Below, in pieces: positions 1-9,924 of a stretch of 64,000 bases of DNA. The stretch lies in the NCBI GenBank assembly GCA_027577595.1, contig JANBRJ010000006.1, positions 248,001-312,000 of the forward strand, written 5' to 3'. The translations under genes and the position numbers were made by a program. How positions within the stretch are numbered: position 1 is the stretch's first letter; each line of letters begins with the position of its first letter. Origin of the DNA: Coemansia sp. RSA 487. Its lineage: Eukaryota; Kickxellomycota; Kickxellomycetes; Kickxellales; Kickxellaceae. Under the pieces are notes generated by a model, which was not told where the DNA came from, searched no databases, and was given only the letters and a program-made list of their open reading frames with translations.

Positions 1-227
1 TTCTTGCCACTGTGATTTTTGCTTCTTTGCACATGTTCAAGAATTCGACAAATTGCGAATTTATGCACTTTGTTATTATCCATCCTACTCATTTCCCTAC
101 ATTCTAAATAAAGCCACTAGCCTCAATACTCTCCTGCCAACATTCAGGTTTCATTGGTGCTTGCACCAACAACGCAGACGAGACACGCATACTTTTCAAA
201 TCTTTTTGTATTATATTACAGTAGGCA

Positions 228-2906
228 ATGTCAGCACCGCCAAAGACATCGCTGCTATTTATGAGGCTGCCACGGCAGCTGGTGGACAGGCTGCAGAGCG
301 CTTCGCCTGAGGAGCTTCAGTTTGTACTTGGCGGAAAGGAGCGAATAACCACTGGGTCCATTACCGTAGGCGATGCAAAATACGACGTGCGGTACTCGTC
401 CGAGCGAGCCAGCGCCCCGCCGCTGCTCTACCAGGGAGGCGCACCGCAAACCGCGGCTTTGGGAGACTGGGCCCAATGGACCCAGCGCGGCAAGCTTGTT
501 GGCAAACTGACGCTTCTCAGCAAAGTGCGAGCAGCCAATGCACCCGCAGCCATGCAACAAACACAGGCTGGCGCAAGTGCTCTGGCGGCGATTCCTCCAC
601 CCGCTGACAGACACTTTAATCCCCAGGCCCGTGCATCAGGCCAGGGCGCTGACGAAGTAACAAGGTCAGGCACAGAACTCCTCGATTCCTCCGATGCCCG
701 CACGTCGGTTGTAGGCCCCATGAATAGCCAGACAGCTGTTCCAAAGTCTGCCCCGCAGAAGAGGCCCGGAATCCTGCGACAGAACCGCGAGATGTTGCGT
801 GAGAGGCTACTGCATATGCTTGCACTGGCGCCAGTGGACGAATCGGCGGTTTTGGAGAGATTTAACGGCCCGAAAAACGTTGTTCTAGATATGCTTGAGA
901 CGCTGGGGGAGCGGACAGATGAAGACAAATGGACTCTACAAAGAGAAAGGTTTAGGGATGTCGAGGTTGATACATGGCCGAGATACAATGTAGCAGATCG
1001 TGAGCGGGTGATAGGCAATGCGATCCGTGCGTTTGATGCGCTTGGTCTGTCTGCAGATGATCCCTCGAGAGTCAACGTATTGCGGCTGCGGAAGCGGTTG
1101 CGCAATGAAACCGAATCTGGCAGTGCTGTTGCCCCTGCGGAGAGCTCGGTTCCAGCAGCAGCAGCAGCAGCAGCAGCCGATACGCCCAAGGTGCCAAAGG
1201 GCCCGACAGTACCGTCAATCAGCTTGCCAAGGGATAAGCCAGCACCGAAAAAGAAGCCCGCTCGATCAGTCATTGCGCCAACACTAGTGAGAAAGGTGCA
1301 TATGGAGGCCAACAAGACAGCAAAGCGGATGGGAATGCCTGGGGTACATACTAACAGCACGTCTAGCACAGCAGAGAGCAACGAGACCGTGTCATCGGCA
1401 CAGCAGCAGAGCCATAGTTTGGCAAAAGCTAAAGACCAGTCGCAGCGCTCAATAAACAGGTCAGGACGACCGGCGCCACTCCATGGTACCAAAGAGAAGG
1501 AGACTCATATGGACAGCGACTTAAAGCCCCCAACGGCACGCAGCGCATGTCCTGAGAAAGATTCTGCACCGCAAACCAGTAGGTCTGATACAACGACCAA
1601 GCAGAGGCAAATGGTCAGTGCGCCAAACAGTACTGCAAACACTGCAAGCAGCAGCACGTTTGCGCCTGAAATAATGGCCACCAATCCACGCAACAGTCTT
1701 GTTGCCTCTCGCAGCACTAACGACATACATTCAGAAAGCCTGCAGACAGATGGTCATGAGCACAGGAATATGAGGAACCAGCAGGCGCTCTCAGACGTGG
1801 AGGCAGAAACAGGGGCTGATGACGGCACTAAGGACGACCAAGGGCTGCGCCGCGTACCAGTAAAGTCGCGGCCATTGCACCTCGAGCCGATGGCCATCTC
1901 AGCACTGCGCAATTCGCCCAGCCGCTCCAGAAATGCCGAGACAGGCGCGGCCGTGAGTCGTGTGCAGGAACGACTAGCGCAGGAGATGGCAGCGTCGTCT
2001 GACAGACGGTTGCCGGGACTAAGCACGGGACTAAGCACAGCGGGCAACGGCAAGCCATCCTCGCTGCAAGCGTCAAAGAACGCCAGCGCCAGCGAGGTCA
2101 AGCGTGGGATGGTACAGCGCCCACGCGGACCGTCGTTGTCACCGATCGCCGATCCGTCGAAATCCCGGTCACCGTCCCCTGAGCCCAGGATCGAACGAGC
2201 CGAGACCGTCGAGGACATCAAGCATCTGCATATGATGCTGACAGCATTGTACGCAGAGTACAGCCAGCTCCGGCTCAAAATCGACAGCCACTGCGCTGAG
2301 TTTGCGCCTGTCGCAGACGAGCTTGCTGCTGCACAAAGATCCTACGACAAGGCGCGCCGCGGAGCCGCTGAGCACGAGGAGGGTGAGGAGATTCTGAGCG
2401 AGACTGCAGCGTCTGCGACGCTTGGGTTAGCTGTGGAGCCAGCTTCGAGCAAATGCACGCCTGACGGTGCAAGGCTTTACTGGACCGAGGGCGCCGATGG
2501 CGGCGGAGACGCGTGGATGGCAGATAGCCCCGATGCAGTGATAGGACAGGCGACAGACAGCACCGGGCAGGCATGCCGCATGCGCAGGCTGCTTCCCGAA
2601 GAGGCGCGCATGCTGCGGGCGAGCCAGGCAGCGGCTGACAAGTACACCGAGCTGGACGGCAACGACGCGCGGCGATGGGTGCGGCGGTACCTGCGGCTGC
2701 ATGCACAGATCGAACAGATGGGCCGGGAGCTGAACGACTCGTATGCGCGCATCTGTAAGGAGCTAGAGTCGCAGCTCGACGGTTTCCGAGACGAGCTAGA
2801 TGACAGCAGCGTTGACTATGTATTCAGCGAGCGTGGCGCCGATGGCGCAGCCCAGACGCTCACCATCGAGATGTATCGCGACGACGGAGCCACTGCCACC
2901 CTGTGA
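228..2906 (+). CDS. ELL: RNA polymerase II elongation factor ELL
   Basis: The single-exon 892-residue protein has the ELL layout. ELL proteins suppress Pol II pausing in the nucleus, usually with EAF partners. Residues about 5-105 form the N-terminal ELL core. Residues about 180-300 (MLRERLLHMLAL, then WPRYNVADRERV) match the ELL winged-helix segment with its WPGY-like motif. A long Ser/Ala/Thr-rich disordered linker follows, with an eight-residue polyalanine made by GCA repeats near nt 1155-1178. The C-terminal part, about 655-850 (IKHLHMMLTALYAEYSQLR and YTELDGNDARRWVRRYLRL), fits the occludin/ELL homology domain. That domain is interrupted by an insertion of about 75 residues. The ATG lies just after a pyrimidine-rich leader. 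Long reverse-strand reading frames over this gene are compositional shadows. Confidence 0.88.
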   Translation: MSAPPKTSLLFMRLPRQLVDRLQSASPEELQFVLGGKERITTGSITVGDAKYDVRYSSERASAPPLLYQGGAPQTAALGDWAQWTQRGKLVGKLTLLSKVRAANAPAAMQQTQAGASALAAIPPPADRHFNPQARASGQGADEVTRSGTELLDSSDARTSVVGPMNSQTAVPKSAPQKRPGILRQNREMLRERLLHMLALAPVDESAVLERFNGPKNVVLDMLETLGERTDEDKWTLQRERFRDVEVDTWPRYNVADRERVIGNAIRAFDALGLSADDPSRVNVLRLRKRLRNETESGSAVAPAESSVPAAAAAAAADTPKVPKGPTVPSISLPRDKPAPKKKPARSVIAPTLVRKVHMEANKTAKRMGMPGVHTNSTSSTAESNETVSSAQQQSHSLAKAKDQSQRSINRSGRPAPLHGTKEKETHMDSDLKPPTARSACPEKDSAPQTSRSDTTTKQRQMVSAPNSTANTASSSTFAPEIMATNPRNSLVASRSTNDIHSESLQTDGHEHRNMRNQQALSDVEAETGADDGTKDDQGLRRVPVKSRPLHLEPMAISALRNSPSRSRNAETGAAVSRVQERLAQEMAASSDRRLPGLSTGLSTAGNGKPSSLQASKNASASEVKRGMVQRPRGPSLSPIADPSKSRSPSPEPRIERAETVEDIKHLHMMLTALYAEYSQLRLKIDSHCAEFAPVADELAAAQRSYDKARRGAAEHEEGEEILSETAASATLGLAVEPASSKCTPDGARLYWTEGADGGGDAWMADSPDAVIGQATDSTGQACRMRRLLPEEARMLRASQAAADKYTELDGNDARRWVRRYLRLHAQIEQMGRELNDSYARICKELESQLDGFRDELDDSSVDYVFSERGADGAAQTLTIEMYRDDGATATL

Positions 2907-3223
2907 GCCGCTTTTTTCTGAAAGATGCTGTTCGATATATGCAAAAGGCGTGTGACAGGGGAGAAAAAGCATGAAAAGCAATGGGTTCTGACTTTTGTTT
3001 TGTCGATCCTAGCCCAGATTGTAATGAGCTGATGTGATGTGGCCTCGGCTTTATGGACTGAGCGCCTTTCTTTCTTGCTTCTTCCAAACACTCTGGTACT
3101 TTTATTGATATTTACTTTCTTTTTCAAGTTCTAGTATATCTTTTTATATTACACCTGTTTCTGCTATTTTTCTTTGCAAACCCTAATATCAGCTGTATAT
3201 TCCGACGTTCCGAGGACATAGAT
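2907..3223. other. Intergenic, ELL to SLC35C2-type gene
   Basis: The spacer lies between two genes on the same strand. Its last 150 bases are T-rich and pyrimidine-rich, as expected for a fungal promoter and leader. I see no RNA gene or repeat. Confidence 0.6.
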
Positions 3224-4828
3224 ATGCTTAGGGCACCGTCACCCGAGTACACCGAGCTCGCAGACCTATCGGCGCCGCCCAGCGCAACCGTGACGCGCGA
3301 GCGGTTTTTCGGGGCGTCTGGCGACGAGGAGCTTGGACAGGCCGGCCCCACACACCACCAGGACAGGAGCAAGAGCTTTGCGGCGCTTTTGCACGACGGT
3401 GCGTTCCGCAGACACGCGATGTATATCGTCTTGTTTACGCTGCTGTGGTATTCTTTTTCGGGTGTACTGTCGGTGTACAACAAGTGGCTCTTTGGGTCCT
3501 CGGAGCGGGACTTCCCGTTCCCCCTCTTTGTCACCAGCATCCATATGCTCGTGCAGTATCTGCTGGCCACGCTGTGCCTGCGCCTGTACCCGGGGCTTAG
3601 GCCGTCGCAGCAGCCGACATGGGGCGTGTACCTGGCGCGCGCGGTTCCGTGCGGCGTAGCATCGGCGCTGGATATCGGGCTGAGCAACATCAGCCTAAAA
3701 ACTATAACACTAACGTTCTACACCATGTGCAAGTCGTCGACTCTCGGATTCGTACTGTTCTTTGCGGTTCTGTTTGGGCTGGAGCGGATGCGCCTTGTGC
3801 TGGTTGCGATCATTGCGGTTATATCGCTGGGCGTGGTGCTGATGGCTGCTGGCGAAGTCGACTTTGTGCTGGGCGGGTTCCTGGAGGCCATGGGCTCATC
3901 TGCGATGGGCGGACTGCGCTGGTCGCTGACGCAAATGCTGCTTTCGCAGGCGCGCTTCGGCATGAACAACCCCGTGGCCACAATGAGCAAGCTGACGCCC
4001 ATCATCGGCGCCACTACATTCTTTTTCTCGCTTGTCATTGAGCATCCATTCACCGATATCGCCACCAACAAGAACATGGCATCTGCACATGCATCCGCTC
4101 TGCTTGTTCTGGTCATGGCGCTGGGCGGCGTCCTTGCCTTTGCTATGGTGCTATCCGAATTCTGTCTGATCCAACGCACCTCCGTCCTTACCCTGTCTAT
4201 TGCAGGCATGCTCAGGGAAGTTGCCATGGTCGGCGTGGCGCATCTCGTCTTTGGCGACACAATGACCGGCGTCAATGCTGCGGGTCTCTTGGTGGCTCTG
4301 TTTGGAATCGGCATGTACAACTGGCTCAAAATTCACGACGCCCTGCACCAGCCGCCGATGCCGCCAAAGGATGCTGAAGACGGCCTTGCCAACGACGCTG
4401 AGGACGCCTACAGTCTGCGCCAGGCTGTACTGGTCTCCAGCGACCCCTATGATGAGATTGTAAACACTGGGATGCGCTTGAGCTGCGATCTGCATTCAAA
4501 TGGAAGCACGTCTCCTGCACCCAGCAAGAAAAACGACAGCTTAAGCAGCAGTATTAGCAACGAAGGTACCACGCGCCGGCGACAGTCAATCCTCCCTGTT
4601 CCAAAATCCCCAGCCACTACAGCAAAGTTTCCGATCAATGGGGCAAGCAAAAGTCTCAGGAATGGCGGCGGCGGAAGCTCTTCAAGCAGCCCAAAACAGG
4701 AGTTGGAGCTGGAGGCGTCACTGTTTTCTGGGATGCACGATGTAGCTATCTCCAGCATTTACATTTCCGACAGCCAAGCATCGCCTGGAACCAAGGAAAG
4801 CGACCTTGATCCGTCAAAAACCAGATAG
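3224..4828 (+). CDS. SLC35C2/TPT-family nucleotide-sugar transporter
   Basis: The 534-residue membrane protein belongs to the triose-phosphate/nucleotide-sugar transporter superfamily (TPT/EamA-like). It is closest in my reading to SLC35C2 and yeast Ymd8, Golgi proteins linked to GDP-fucose or related sugar transport. After a soluble N-terminus of about 65 residues come some ten hydrophobic helices through about residue 370. They start with LLWYSFSGVLSVYNKWLF, the VYNKW signature of the family. The motif GLSNISLKTITLTFYTMCKS and the segment SLTQMLL also fit. The C-terminal 160 residues are Ser/Gly-rich, cytosolic and poorly conserved. The substrate cannot be told from sequence. The gene ends 148 bases before an inverted-repeat element. 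Confidence 0.85.
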   Translation: MLRAPSPEYTELADLSAPPSATVTRERFFGASGDEELGQAGPTHHQDRSKSFAALLHDGAFRRHAMYIVLFTLLWYSFSGVLSVYNKWLFGSSERDFPFPLFVTSIHMLVQYLLATLCLRLYPGLRPSQQPTWGVYLARAVPCGVASALDIGLSNISLKTITLTFYTMCKSSTLGFVLFFAVLFGLERMRLVLVAIIAVISLGVVLMAAGEVDFVLGGFLEAMGSSAMGGLRWSLTQMLLSQARFGMNNPVATMSKLTPIIGATTFFFSLVIEHPFTDIATNKNMASAHASALLVLVMALGGVLAFAMVLSEFCLIQRTSVLTLSIAGMLREVAMVGVAHLVFGDTMTGVNAAGLLVALFGIGMYNWLKIHDALHQPPMPPKDAEDGLANDAEDAYSLRQAVLVSSDPYDEIVNTGMRLSCDLHSNGSTSPAPSKKNDSLSSSISNEGTTRRRQSILPVPKSPATTAKFPINGASKSLRNGGGGSSSSSPKQELELEASLFSGMHDVAISSIYISDSQASPGTKESDLDPSKTR

Positions 4829-4976
4829 ACTCACTACAGCAGGTCACACTAAGGCCAAATCAAAAAATGTATTTTTTTTGCACCAACATCTCTCTATATC
4901 CATCCATTTCTCAAAGCCACCTTTTTCATTCGAAAATATTCTACTTCAAATTTATACTGAGCACATACTGTGCGGA

Positions 4977-5099
4977 CTGTGCTGTGCAAAACCAATAGAG
5001 TTGAATAAGAAGGATGCATGCGCGTCTAATAGTGAAGGGTTTGCAGCGACAACAATACATTTTGCGCTCCAAGGAAAAGTCGTTTGCGCAGGCGTGGCA
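4977..5099 (+). repeat. Left terminal inverted repeat
   Basis: This arm starts CTGTGCTGTGCAAAACC and ends GCGCAGGCGTGGCA. It aligns without gaps to the reverse complement of nt 5664-5786, with nine differences in 123 positions, all transitions. Weaker similarity continues inward for about 15 bases with small gaps. Confidence 0.9.
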
Positions 5100-5663
5100 A
5101 GTTATCTGCGTCGGTTGGCGTTATGTTTGCACTTGGAAGCAAGAGGCGCAAGCAGAGCTTTGTGGAGAAAGCTGTTTTCTACACACCTATTATTTCACAC
5201 TAAGGCGGATTGGCTTCTCAACCTCTGTCTGTGCTTTCAGTGTGGTTAGTTAACATTGATCTTAATGAAACCCAACAGTCTGAAGAAATACCACTTACTT
5301 TGAACAAGCCAGCTGCAGTGCTGGCACACATCAAGAAGGGCCTATGTGAAGCATTCAACAGCCTGAGGATGTCAGTGTCAGCACTACACAGGCATTTGGT
5401 TGAAAAATGCTGCCATTGCTACCACTAATAAACAGCAGTCCAAGAAGAAAAGGAAGCCAGCGAGGACGAACAAATAACAACCACGAAATTTAGCCAAAGG
5501 CTATAGCCGCGGCAAATCCTGGATCTAGGATAGGATGCTGCCCCTTTTGCAGGTAGGCGCTCAAATGAGAGCTGAAGAGATAAGCATCTGTGACTGCTTT
5601 TGACAATGGTACTAGCCACCTGTGTTTTCTCTTGCGTGTTTTCCTGTTTTGCACTGACGCATA

Positions 5664-5786
5664 TGCCACGCCTGCGCAAACGACTTTTCCTTGGAACGCA
5701 AAATATATTGTTGTCACTGCAAACCCTTCACCATTAGACACGCATACATCCTTCTTATTCAATTCCATTGGTTTTGTACAGCACAG
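5664..5786 (-). repeat. Right terminal inverted repeat
   Basis: This is the partner of the left arm at nt 4977-5099. At seven of the nine differing sites this copy has T or A where the left copy has C or G. That is the direction expected from cytosine deamination or RIP-like mutation. Confidence 0.9.
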
Positions 5787-5829
5787 CATTGTTTGAAAAT
5801 TAAAAGCATAGTTTTGCAGCCAGCAAAGC

Positions 5830-7197
5830 TCAGCTCATGATGCGTTTATCTGATGCTTTGTTGTCGTTACCAATCGCAAGCACGCCAGCAACAATTTTGC
5901 CATCATGCTTTTCGGCAAGAACAATCTCGGCCATAGCTTCGCCCAACACAGCAGATAGCTTGTTCTTCTGCGTGCTGCTGAGGCTGGCTAGCTTCAGCTC
6001 GTCCTCTGCTGCTGCACTCTCTTCACGTGCAACCACTCTCAACGCCTCGAGTAGCGCCTCTTGGCAATGCTTGCCGTCGTGCGTAAGTTGCGGGTTGTTC
6101 TTCTCCAACTCGGTGCTGAGAAGCGTCATGTATGTCTTTATGTTAGGCAGGATAAGGACTTTGGCTGTGCTTGCGCCCAGTTTTGTGAGTCCGACAATTG
6201 CGCCATAGTGCGTGGTTAGTGGCTTTGTTGGATCCAGGAACGCGCGCAACAGAGTGCGTGCAATGCGCGACTGCAGCGTATGGTACGAGTGACCGTAGTG
6301 TTGGCAGATATCGGCAATCTGTTCAGCGGCGTTGTCACGCAACGACCAGTGGTCCTCGGTGTATTCATCGCAGAGGCGCTTGCTGACAAGACACGTGAGC
6401 AGCGATGGGATTAGCTGATGCATGTATGGCTCTACAAACAGGTTCGGGTTCCTGCGAATTGCCTTTGCGACCGCCATCGCTGTCCGCAGAGACTCCAGAT
6501 TGTGGAGGTTGCTCTTGACCGTTACAGCAACATACTGTACAAAGTATGTGACCAGCTGATGGATTCCTGCATCGACAGATATGCTCTCCAGCGCTGTCGA
6601 TTTGACTATAGGGTCCGTGCTCTGCAATGACTCTGTGATGCATTCAAAATACAGCTGCAGCTCCTTTGACAGCACGTGTTTTACCAGGGGTATCGTTTCA
6701 ACCCCATCCTGACCCTTGTGGTGCGTCTTTGCGAGCTTCTTGACTGAAGGTCCGTTTTCTTCAGCATCAGCATCCAAGGGGATCGGGTTCTGCTGTATTC
6801 GCGGCTGCACGCCCTCGATTGCCAGCCAATGAGCTGTGTACACAACCTCTAGTGGAACACTCGGCAGCGGCTCCTCGAGGATTGTGTTGAGATCAATCTC
6901 CTCATCTTCCACATAGTATATGTCCTCTAGCGCGGATGCCGCCTTGTGGAACTTTATCGGGCGCCCCGCCTCAAATCCATACATGGGCTCGATATTGCGC
7001 ACACGAAGCGCGCTGTTAACATCGGCAACCGTCAGCTTTGTCCGTTTTGAATGGCGCATGAATTTCATCCCTTCTGTGATTATCTCATGCAGTCTGTACT
7101 CGACATCCTGGGCCATTGCTGTGCTTATTCCGTCCTTGAGCTTTGGAATACCGATTGACTCGGCAATGTTTTTGATGGAACTCTTAGAGTATATCAT
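5830..7197 (-). CDS. TAF6: TFIID/SAGA subunit TAF6
   Basis: The 455-residue protein is a TBP-associated factor 6. Residues 1-68 (YSKSSIKNIAESIGI to LTVADVNSALRVRNIEPMYG) form the TAF histone fold that pairs with TAF9 in TFIID. The signature EPMYGFEAGRPIKFHKAA follows directly. The rest, from about residue 180 to 400, is the TAF6 HEAT-repeat domain (QLYFECITESL, LHQLIPSLLTCLVSKRLC, RDNAAEQIADICQHYG). Length matches fungal TAF6. The ATG is the first in frame and starts inside the fold at the usual place. Transcription converges on the transporter upstream, with the decayed transposon between them. Confidence 0.95.
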   Translation of the reverse strand: MIYSKSSIKNIAESIGIPKLKDGISTAMAQDVEYRLHEIITEGMKFMRHSKRTKLTVADVNSALRVRNIEPMYGFEAGRPIKFHKAASALEDIYYVEDEEIDLNTILEEPLPSVPLEVVYTAHWLAIEGVQPRIQQNPIPLDADAEENGPSVKKLAKTHHKGQDGVETIPLVKHVLSKELQLYFECITESLQSTDPIVKSTALESISVDAGIHQLVTYFVQYVAVTVKSNLHNLESLRTAMAVAKAIRRNPNLFVEPYMHQLIPSLLTCLVSKRLCDEYTEDHWSLRDNAAEQIADICQHYGHSYHTLQSRIARTLLRAFLDPTKPLTTHYGAIVGLTKLGASTAKVLILPNIKTYMTLLSTELEKNNPQLTHDGKHCQEALLEALRVVAREESAAAEDELKLASLSSTQKNKLSAVLGEAMAEIVLAEKHDGKIVAGVLAIGNDNKASDKRIMS

Positions 7198-7439
7198 ATT
7201 CCTATAAGATATGCTTGCACTGGTATTGTTTCAAAAAAAATAAATGCAAAGGCGAAAAATGCTCACAGTGTAATTCAAAACTTTGGCGCGCATAACCAGC
7301 AGCTTATAAAGATTACCTATCTGCACATCAGATTTTGAACGCTGTATGGGGGATGGTCACGCGACTACTATATATGCCAAAAAAAAAAACGTTAGAATGC
7401 AAACGATAAATTGATAAAAGTCTTGAAATTTTAACCAGC

Positions 7440-9419
7440 CTAGGTGGCAAAGTCGCGCGTTTCAATAGGCAGCGCTATCATACAGCCTGCAGCAGCCCAC
7501 AGCAGACCAACACTGACATATAGAGGAACCGTGGTGCTGATACTGAGAAGCAGCCCGGTAATAAGCGGAGCAATGATACCTGCAACGCGACCAAATGCCG
7601 ATGCCGTCCCGCATGCCGTTCCACGCACCGCTGGATAAAACACCTCTGGCGTGTACGCATAGATGACAGCAAACATAAGCGTACTCATCAAACCAAAGAC
7701 GGACGAGGAAGCAATGGTGAGGGCACTACTGTGTGCTTTGGCCGAGAATGCAAAAGCAATCAGCGCCAGCCCCGAGACAAATGTTGACAGCGCCATCGAG
7801 TAGATGCGCCCTAGGCGGGTGTTCACCATCCACGAGCCGATTATCGAGCCCGGGACACCACTAACTGCGTAGATAAGAGCGTCACGGTATACCCGCACCT
7901 GCTTTGAGTGTGATCTTGCTGCAGCAGTCTGCAAATTGTTCTGCCGGCTGCCAGAGTTGCCGCTGTGCGTCTCTAGAAGCTTTGGAAGGAACACGTTGAA
8001 CATTGTGAATCCCATTGCCACTGTTGCCCAGATCGTCCAGACAAGGATTGTTGTGCGCCGCAACGAAGGTGCAAACAGCGGTTTGAGGAGCTTTTTGTGT
8101 GCTGATACGTCCAGCGCAGTTCTCGTCGACTGAAGCCAGCTTTGCAGACGTGACTTTATAGTCCTTGATGCCCTTCCTTGCCGCCGGCTTGCCATGCTTC
8201 CATGCGATGATGCTCTTTCATGTGTGTTGCTGTCTTCGGGCCACTCAAGCCAAGATGGGCGATCGGCATTGCTGTCATTCCCGCTCTGGCTGCTACTTTC
8301 AGCCATAAGGGCGCTATGGTCGCCTATGTTTTCATCACCCGGCGCATTGGTGTTGTCGTTGCTATTGGCGTTCCGTATGCTTTCATCGGCAATACGTGGC
8401 GACGAGGCCTTGGCGGTGCCGCCGTTGTAATGGACGATCTTCTTCAGCACAATCACAACATCGGAGCGGCCCTTGTTCTGCAAAAGGAATTTTGGGGTCT
8501 CGTGCAAGCGGAAGCAGATGTTGCGCAGAATGACCATGGCGAACGTCGTTAGACCCATGGTTATGAGCAGATAGCGCCAGCCATTGTTCAGCTTCGACAC
8601 GTCGCAGCCTTCGGGGCCAAGATCGTCGGGACAGCTGAAGGGAGGCAAAAGAGCCAACGCGGCAGCCGATGTCACAACCGATCCAAACGAGAAAAACACG
8701 CTGAGCATGGTCAGCAGATGGCGCTTCTCGCGGGGAATAAACTCGAGAAAGATTGCACCATCGACAGGCATGTTTCCTCCAACACCAGACCCAAGCCCAA
8801 ATAGACACGCGCACAGAAGTCCAAACGACGGCGCCGCGCTTGCCATCAGACCAAACGTGCCAGACACGACGAGCGTCCAGCGGTAAGCAATGAGGCGTCC
8901 AAAGCGGTCGGACACCGGGCCCCAGACAAGGGCGCCGCACATCAGCCCAAGAAACATGCTCGATGACAGCAGACCGATGCGTGCATCGCTTATAGAAAAG
9001 TGCTGCTGAACGCGTGGGAGAATACACGCTGTGCACTGCATCCACATGTTGTCGGCGAGCCAGCCAAGCCCGCAGAGCGCAAGGACGCGTCGGTGGTATC
9101 TACCAAATCCAATGGTGGAAATCATGCGGTTCAGCTCCAGCTCCTCGTCATGCTCGTCGTCATTCTCTATGTGCTGAGGTGGGTTGGCCAGAGCCTCGTC
9201 GTCGTCGCTGTTGACGGGTATTTGGTTGATCTCTGCTATAAAGTCGCTGTTTGCTCTATGCAGGCCCTGGTGGTGCTCATCGTCGTGGACGGCGTAGTAC
9301 TGTGGTGGTGACCCTGGAGCCGGTGCGCTGCCAGAAAGGAAACCTCCATGGCTGTTGTCAGGCATGTTTACCTCACGCTCAACCAGTGGCTTCCCGGAAT
9401 TGTTTTCTGCTTCAGCCAT
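7440..9419 (-). CDS. MFS transporter, SV2/SVOP-like
   Basis: The 659-residue protein is a twelve-helix major facilitator. It begins with a soluble acidic N-terminus of about 95 residues. The first helices contain CGLGWLADNMWMQ and the motif-A equivalent GPVSDRFGRLIAYRW. In the SV2/SVOP group, charged residues in early helices fit organic-ion or sugar-like substrates. A cytosolic loop of roughly 130 residues, rich in Ser, Asn and Asp, separates helices 6 and 7. The second half repeats the motif as NTRLGRIYSMAL. The substrate is not predictable from sequence. The ATG is the first in frame (MAEAENN). It reads away from the 1 kb intergenic stretch that holds the GC-rich island. Confidence 0.85.
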   Translation of the reverse strand: MAEAENNSGKPLVEREVNMPDNSHGGFLSGSAPAPGSPPQYYAVHDDEHHQGLHRANSDFIAEINQIPVNSDDDEALANPPQHIENDDEHDEELELNRMISTIGFGRYHRRVLALCGLGWLADNMWMQCTACILPRVQQHFSISDARIGLLSSSMFLGLMCGALVWGPVSDRFGRLIAYRWTLVVSGTFGLMASAAPSFGLLCACLFGLGSGVGGNMPVDGAIFLEFIPREKRHLLTMLSVFFSFGSVVTSAAALALLPPFSCPDDLGPEGCDVSKLNNGWRYLLITMGLTTFAMVILRNICFRLHETPKFLLQNKGRSDVVIVLKKIVHYNGGTAKASSPRIADESIRNANSNDNTNAPGDENIGDHSALMAESSSQSGNDSNADRPSWLEWPEDSNTHERASSHGSMASRRQGRASRTIKSRLQSWLQSTRTALDVSAHKKLLKPLFAPSLRRTTILVWTIWATVAMGFTMFNVFLPKLLETHSGNSGSRQNNLQTAAARSHSKQVRVYRDALIYAVSGVPGSIIGSWMVNTRLGRIYSMALSTFVSGLALIAFAFSAKAHSSALTIASSSVFGLMSTLMFAVIYAYTPEVFYPAVRGTACGTASAFGRVAGIIAPLITGLLLSISTTVPLYVSVGLLWAAAGCMIALPIETRDFAT

Positions 9420-9924
9420 ACCAGCTGTCTTCTCATTAGTCGGGGGTAGTCAGACAAATTAAGGACACGTGGAATAGAAACAGTATATATTTTATAATTG
9501 AAAAGGAGCAGAAGAATGAAAGAAAGAACGAAAAAGGGAAATGTCACAAGCACATTCTCTGCTCTGCTTTTTTTTTGGTCTGAAACGGTGCTCACAACAG
9601 CACATGGCTTTTTCGTGTGCTTTCATCTTAGCTTATCAAAGAGAAGAACGCTTCAGGGCATGATGATGAACCCCTCCAGCGGTTGTGTTTATTTCTGATG
9701 TGGTGAAGAAGATCTCGTAAACATGTGAAAACACAAGTGCCCTAGGGCACCTGCTCCAAGAAGAAAAACGATTAAAAGAGAGAAGAGGAATAACATACCT
9801 TCATATATAATTGGACAAAGTGATGCCCTTGCGTGATGGCTTCCTGAAGGGAAATAAAACGATCCGTTCACTCCATAAATCGGATTCAGCTCAAAGTACA
9901 TCCCTGCAAAAAGCTTGAGCAGGA
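9420..9924. other. Intergenic, MFS promoter side
   Basis: This is the AT-rich 5' region of the MFS gene on the - strand. It includes a purine-rich run near 9510-9540. I see no coding or RNA signal. Confidence 0.5.

Larger units (their letters stand above)
4977..5786. mobile_element. Decayed inverted-repeat DNA transposon (Tc1/mariner-like?)
   Basis: Two 123-base inverted repeats bound an 810-base unit sitting between two convergent genes. Inside, around nt 5245-5420 on the + strand, a short open stretch (LNKPAAVLAHIKKGLCEAF, SVSALHRHLVEKC) resembles the DNA-binding N-terminus of fungal Tc1/IS630 transposases. The rest of a transposase, including the DDE catalytic core, is absent. I therefore read it as a non-autonomous or internally deleted copy. 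No clear TA target duplication could be assigned at the ends. The family call is inference; the inverted repeat structure is seen directly. Confidence 0.6.

Noticed and set aside
428-1492. 354-codon frame antisense to ELL
   Set aside because: It shadows a GC-rich coding sequence; the sense strand has clear ELL domains.
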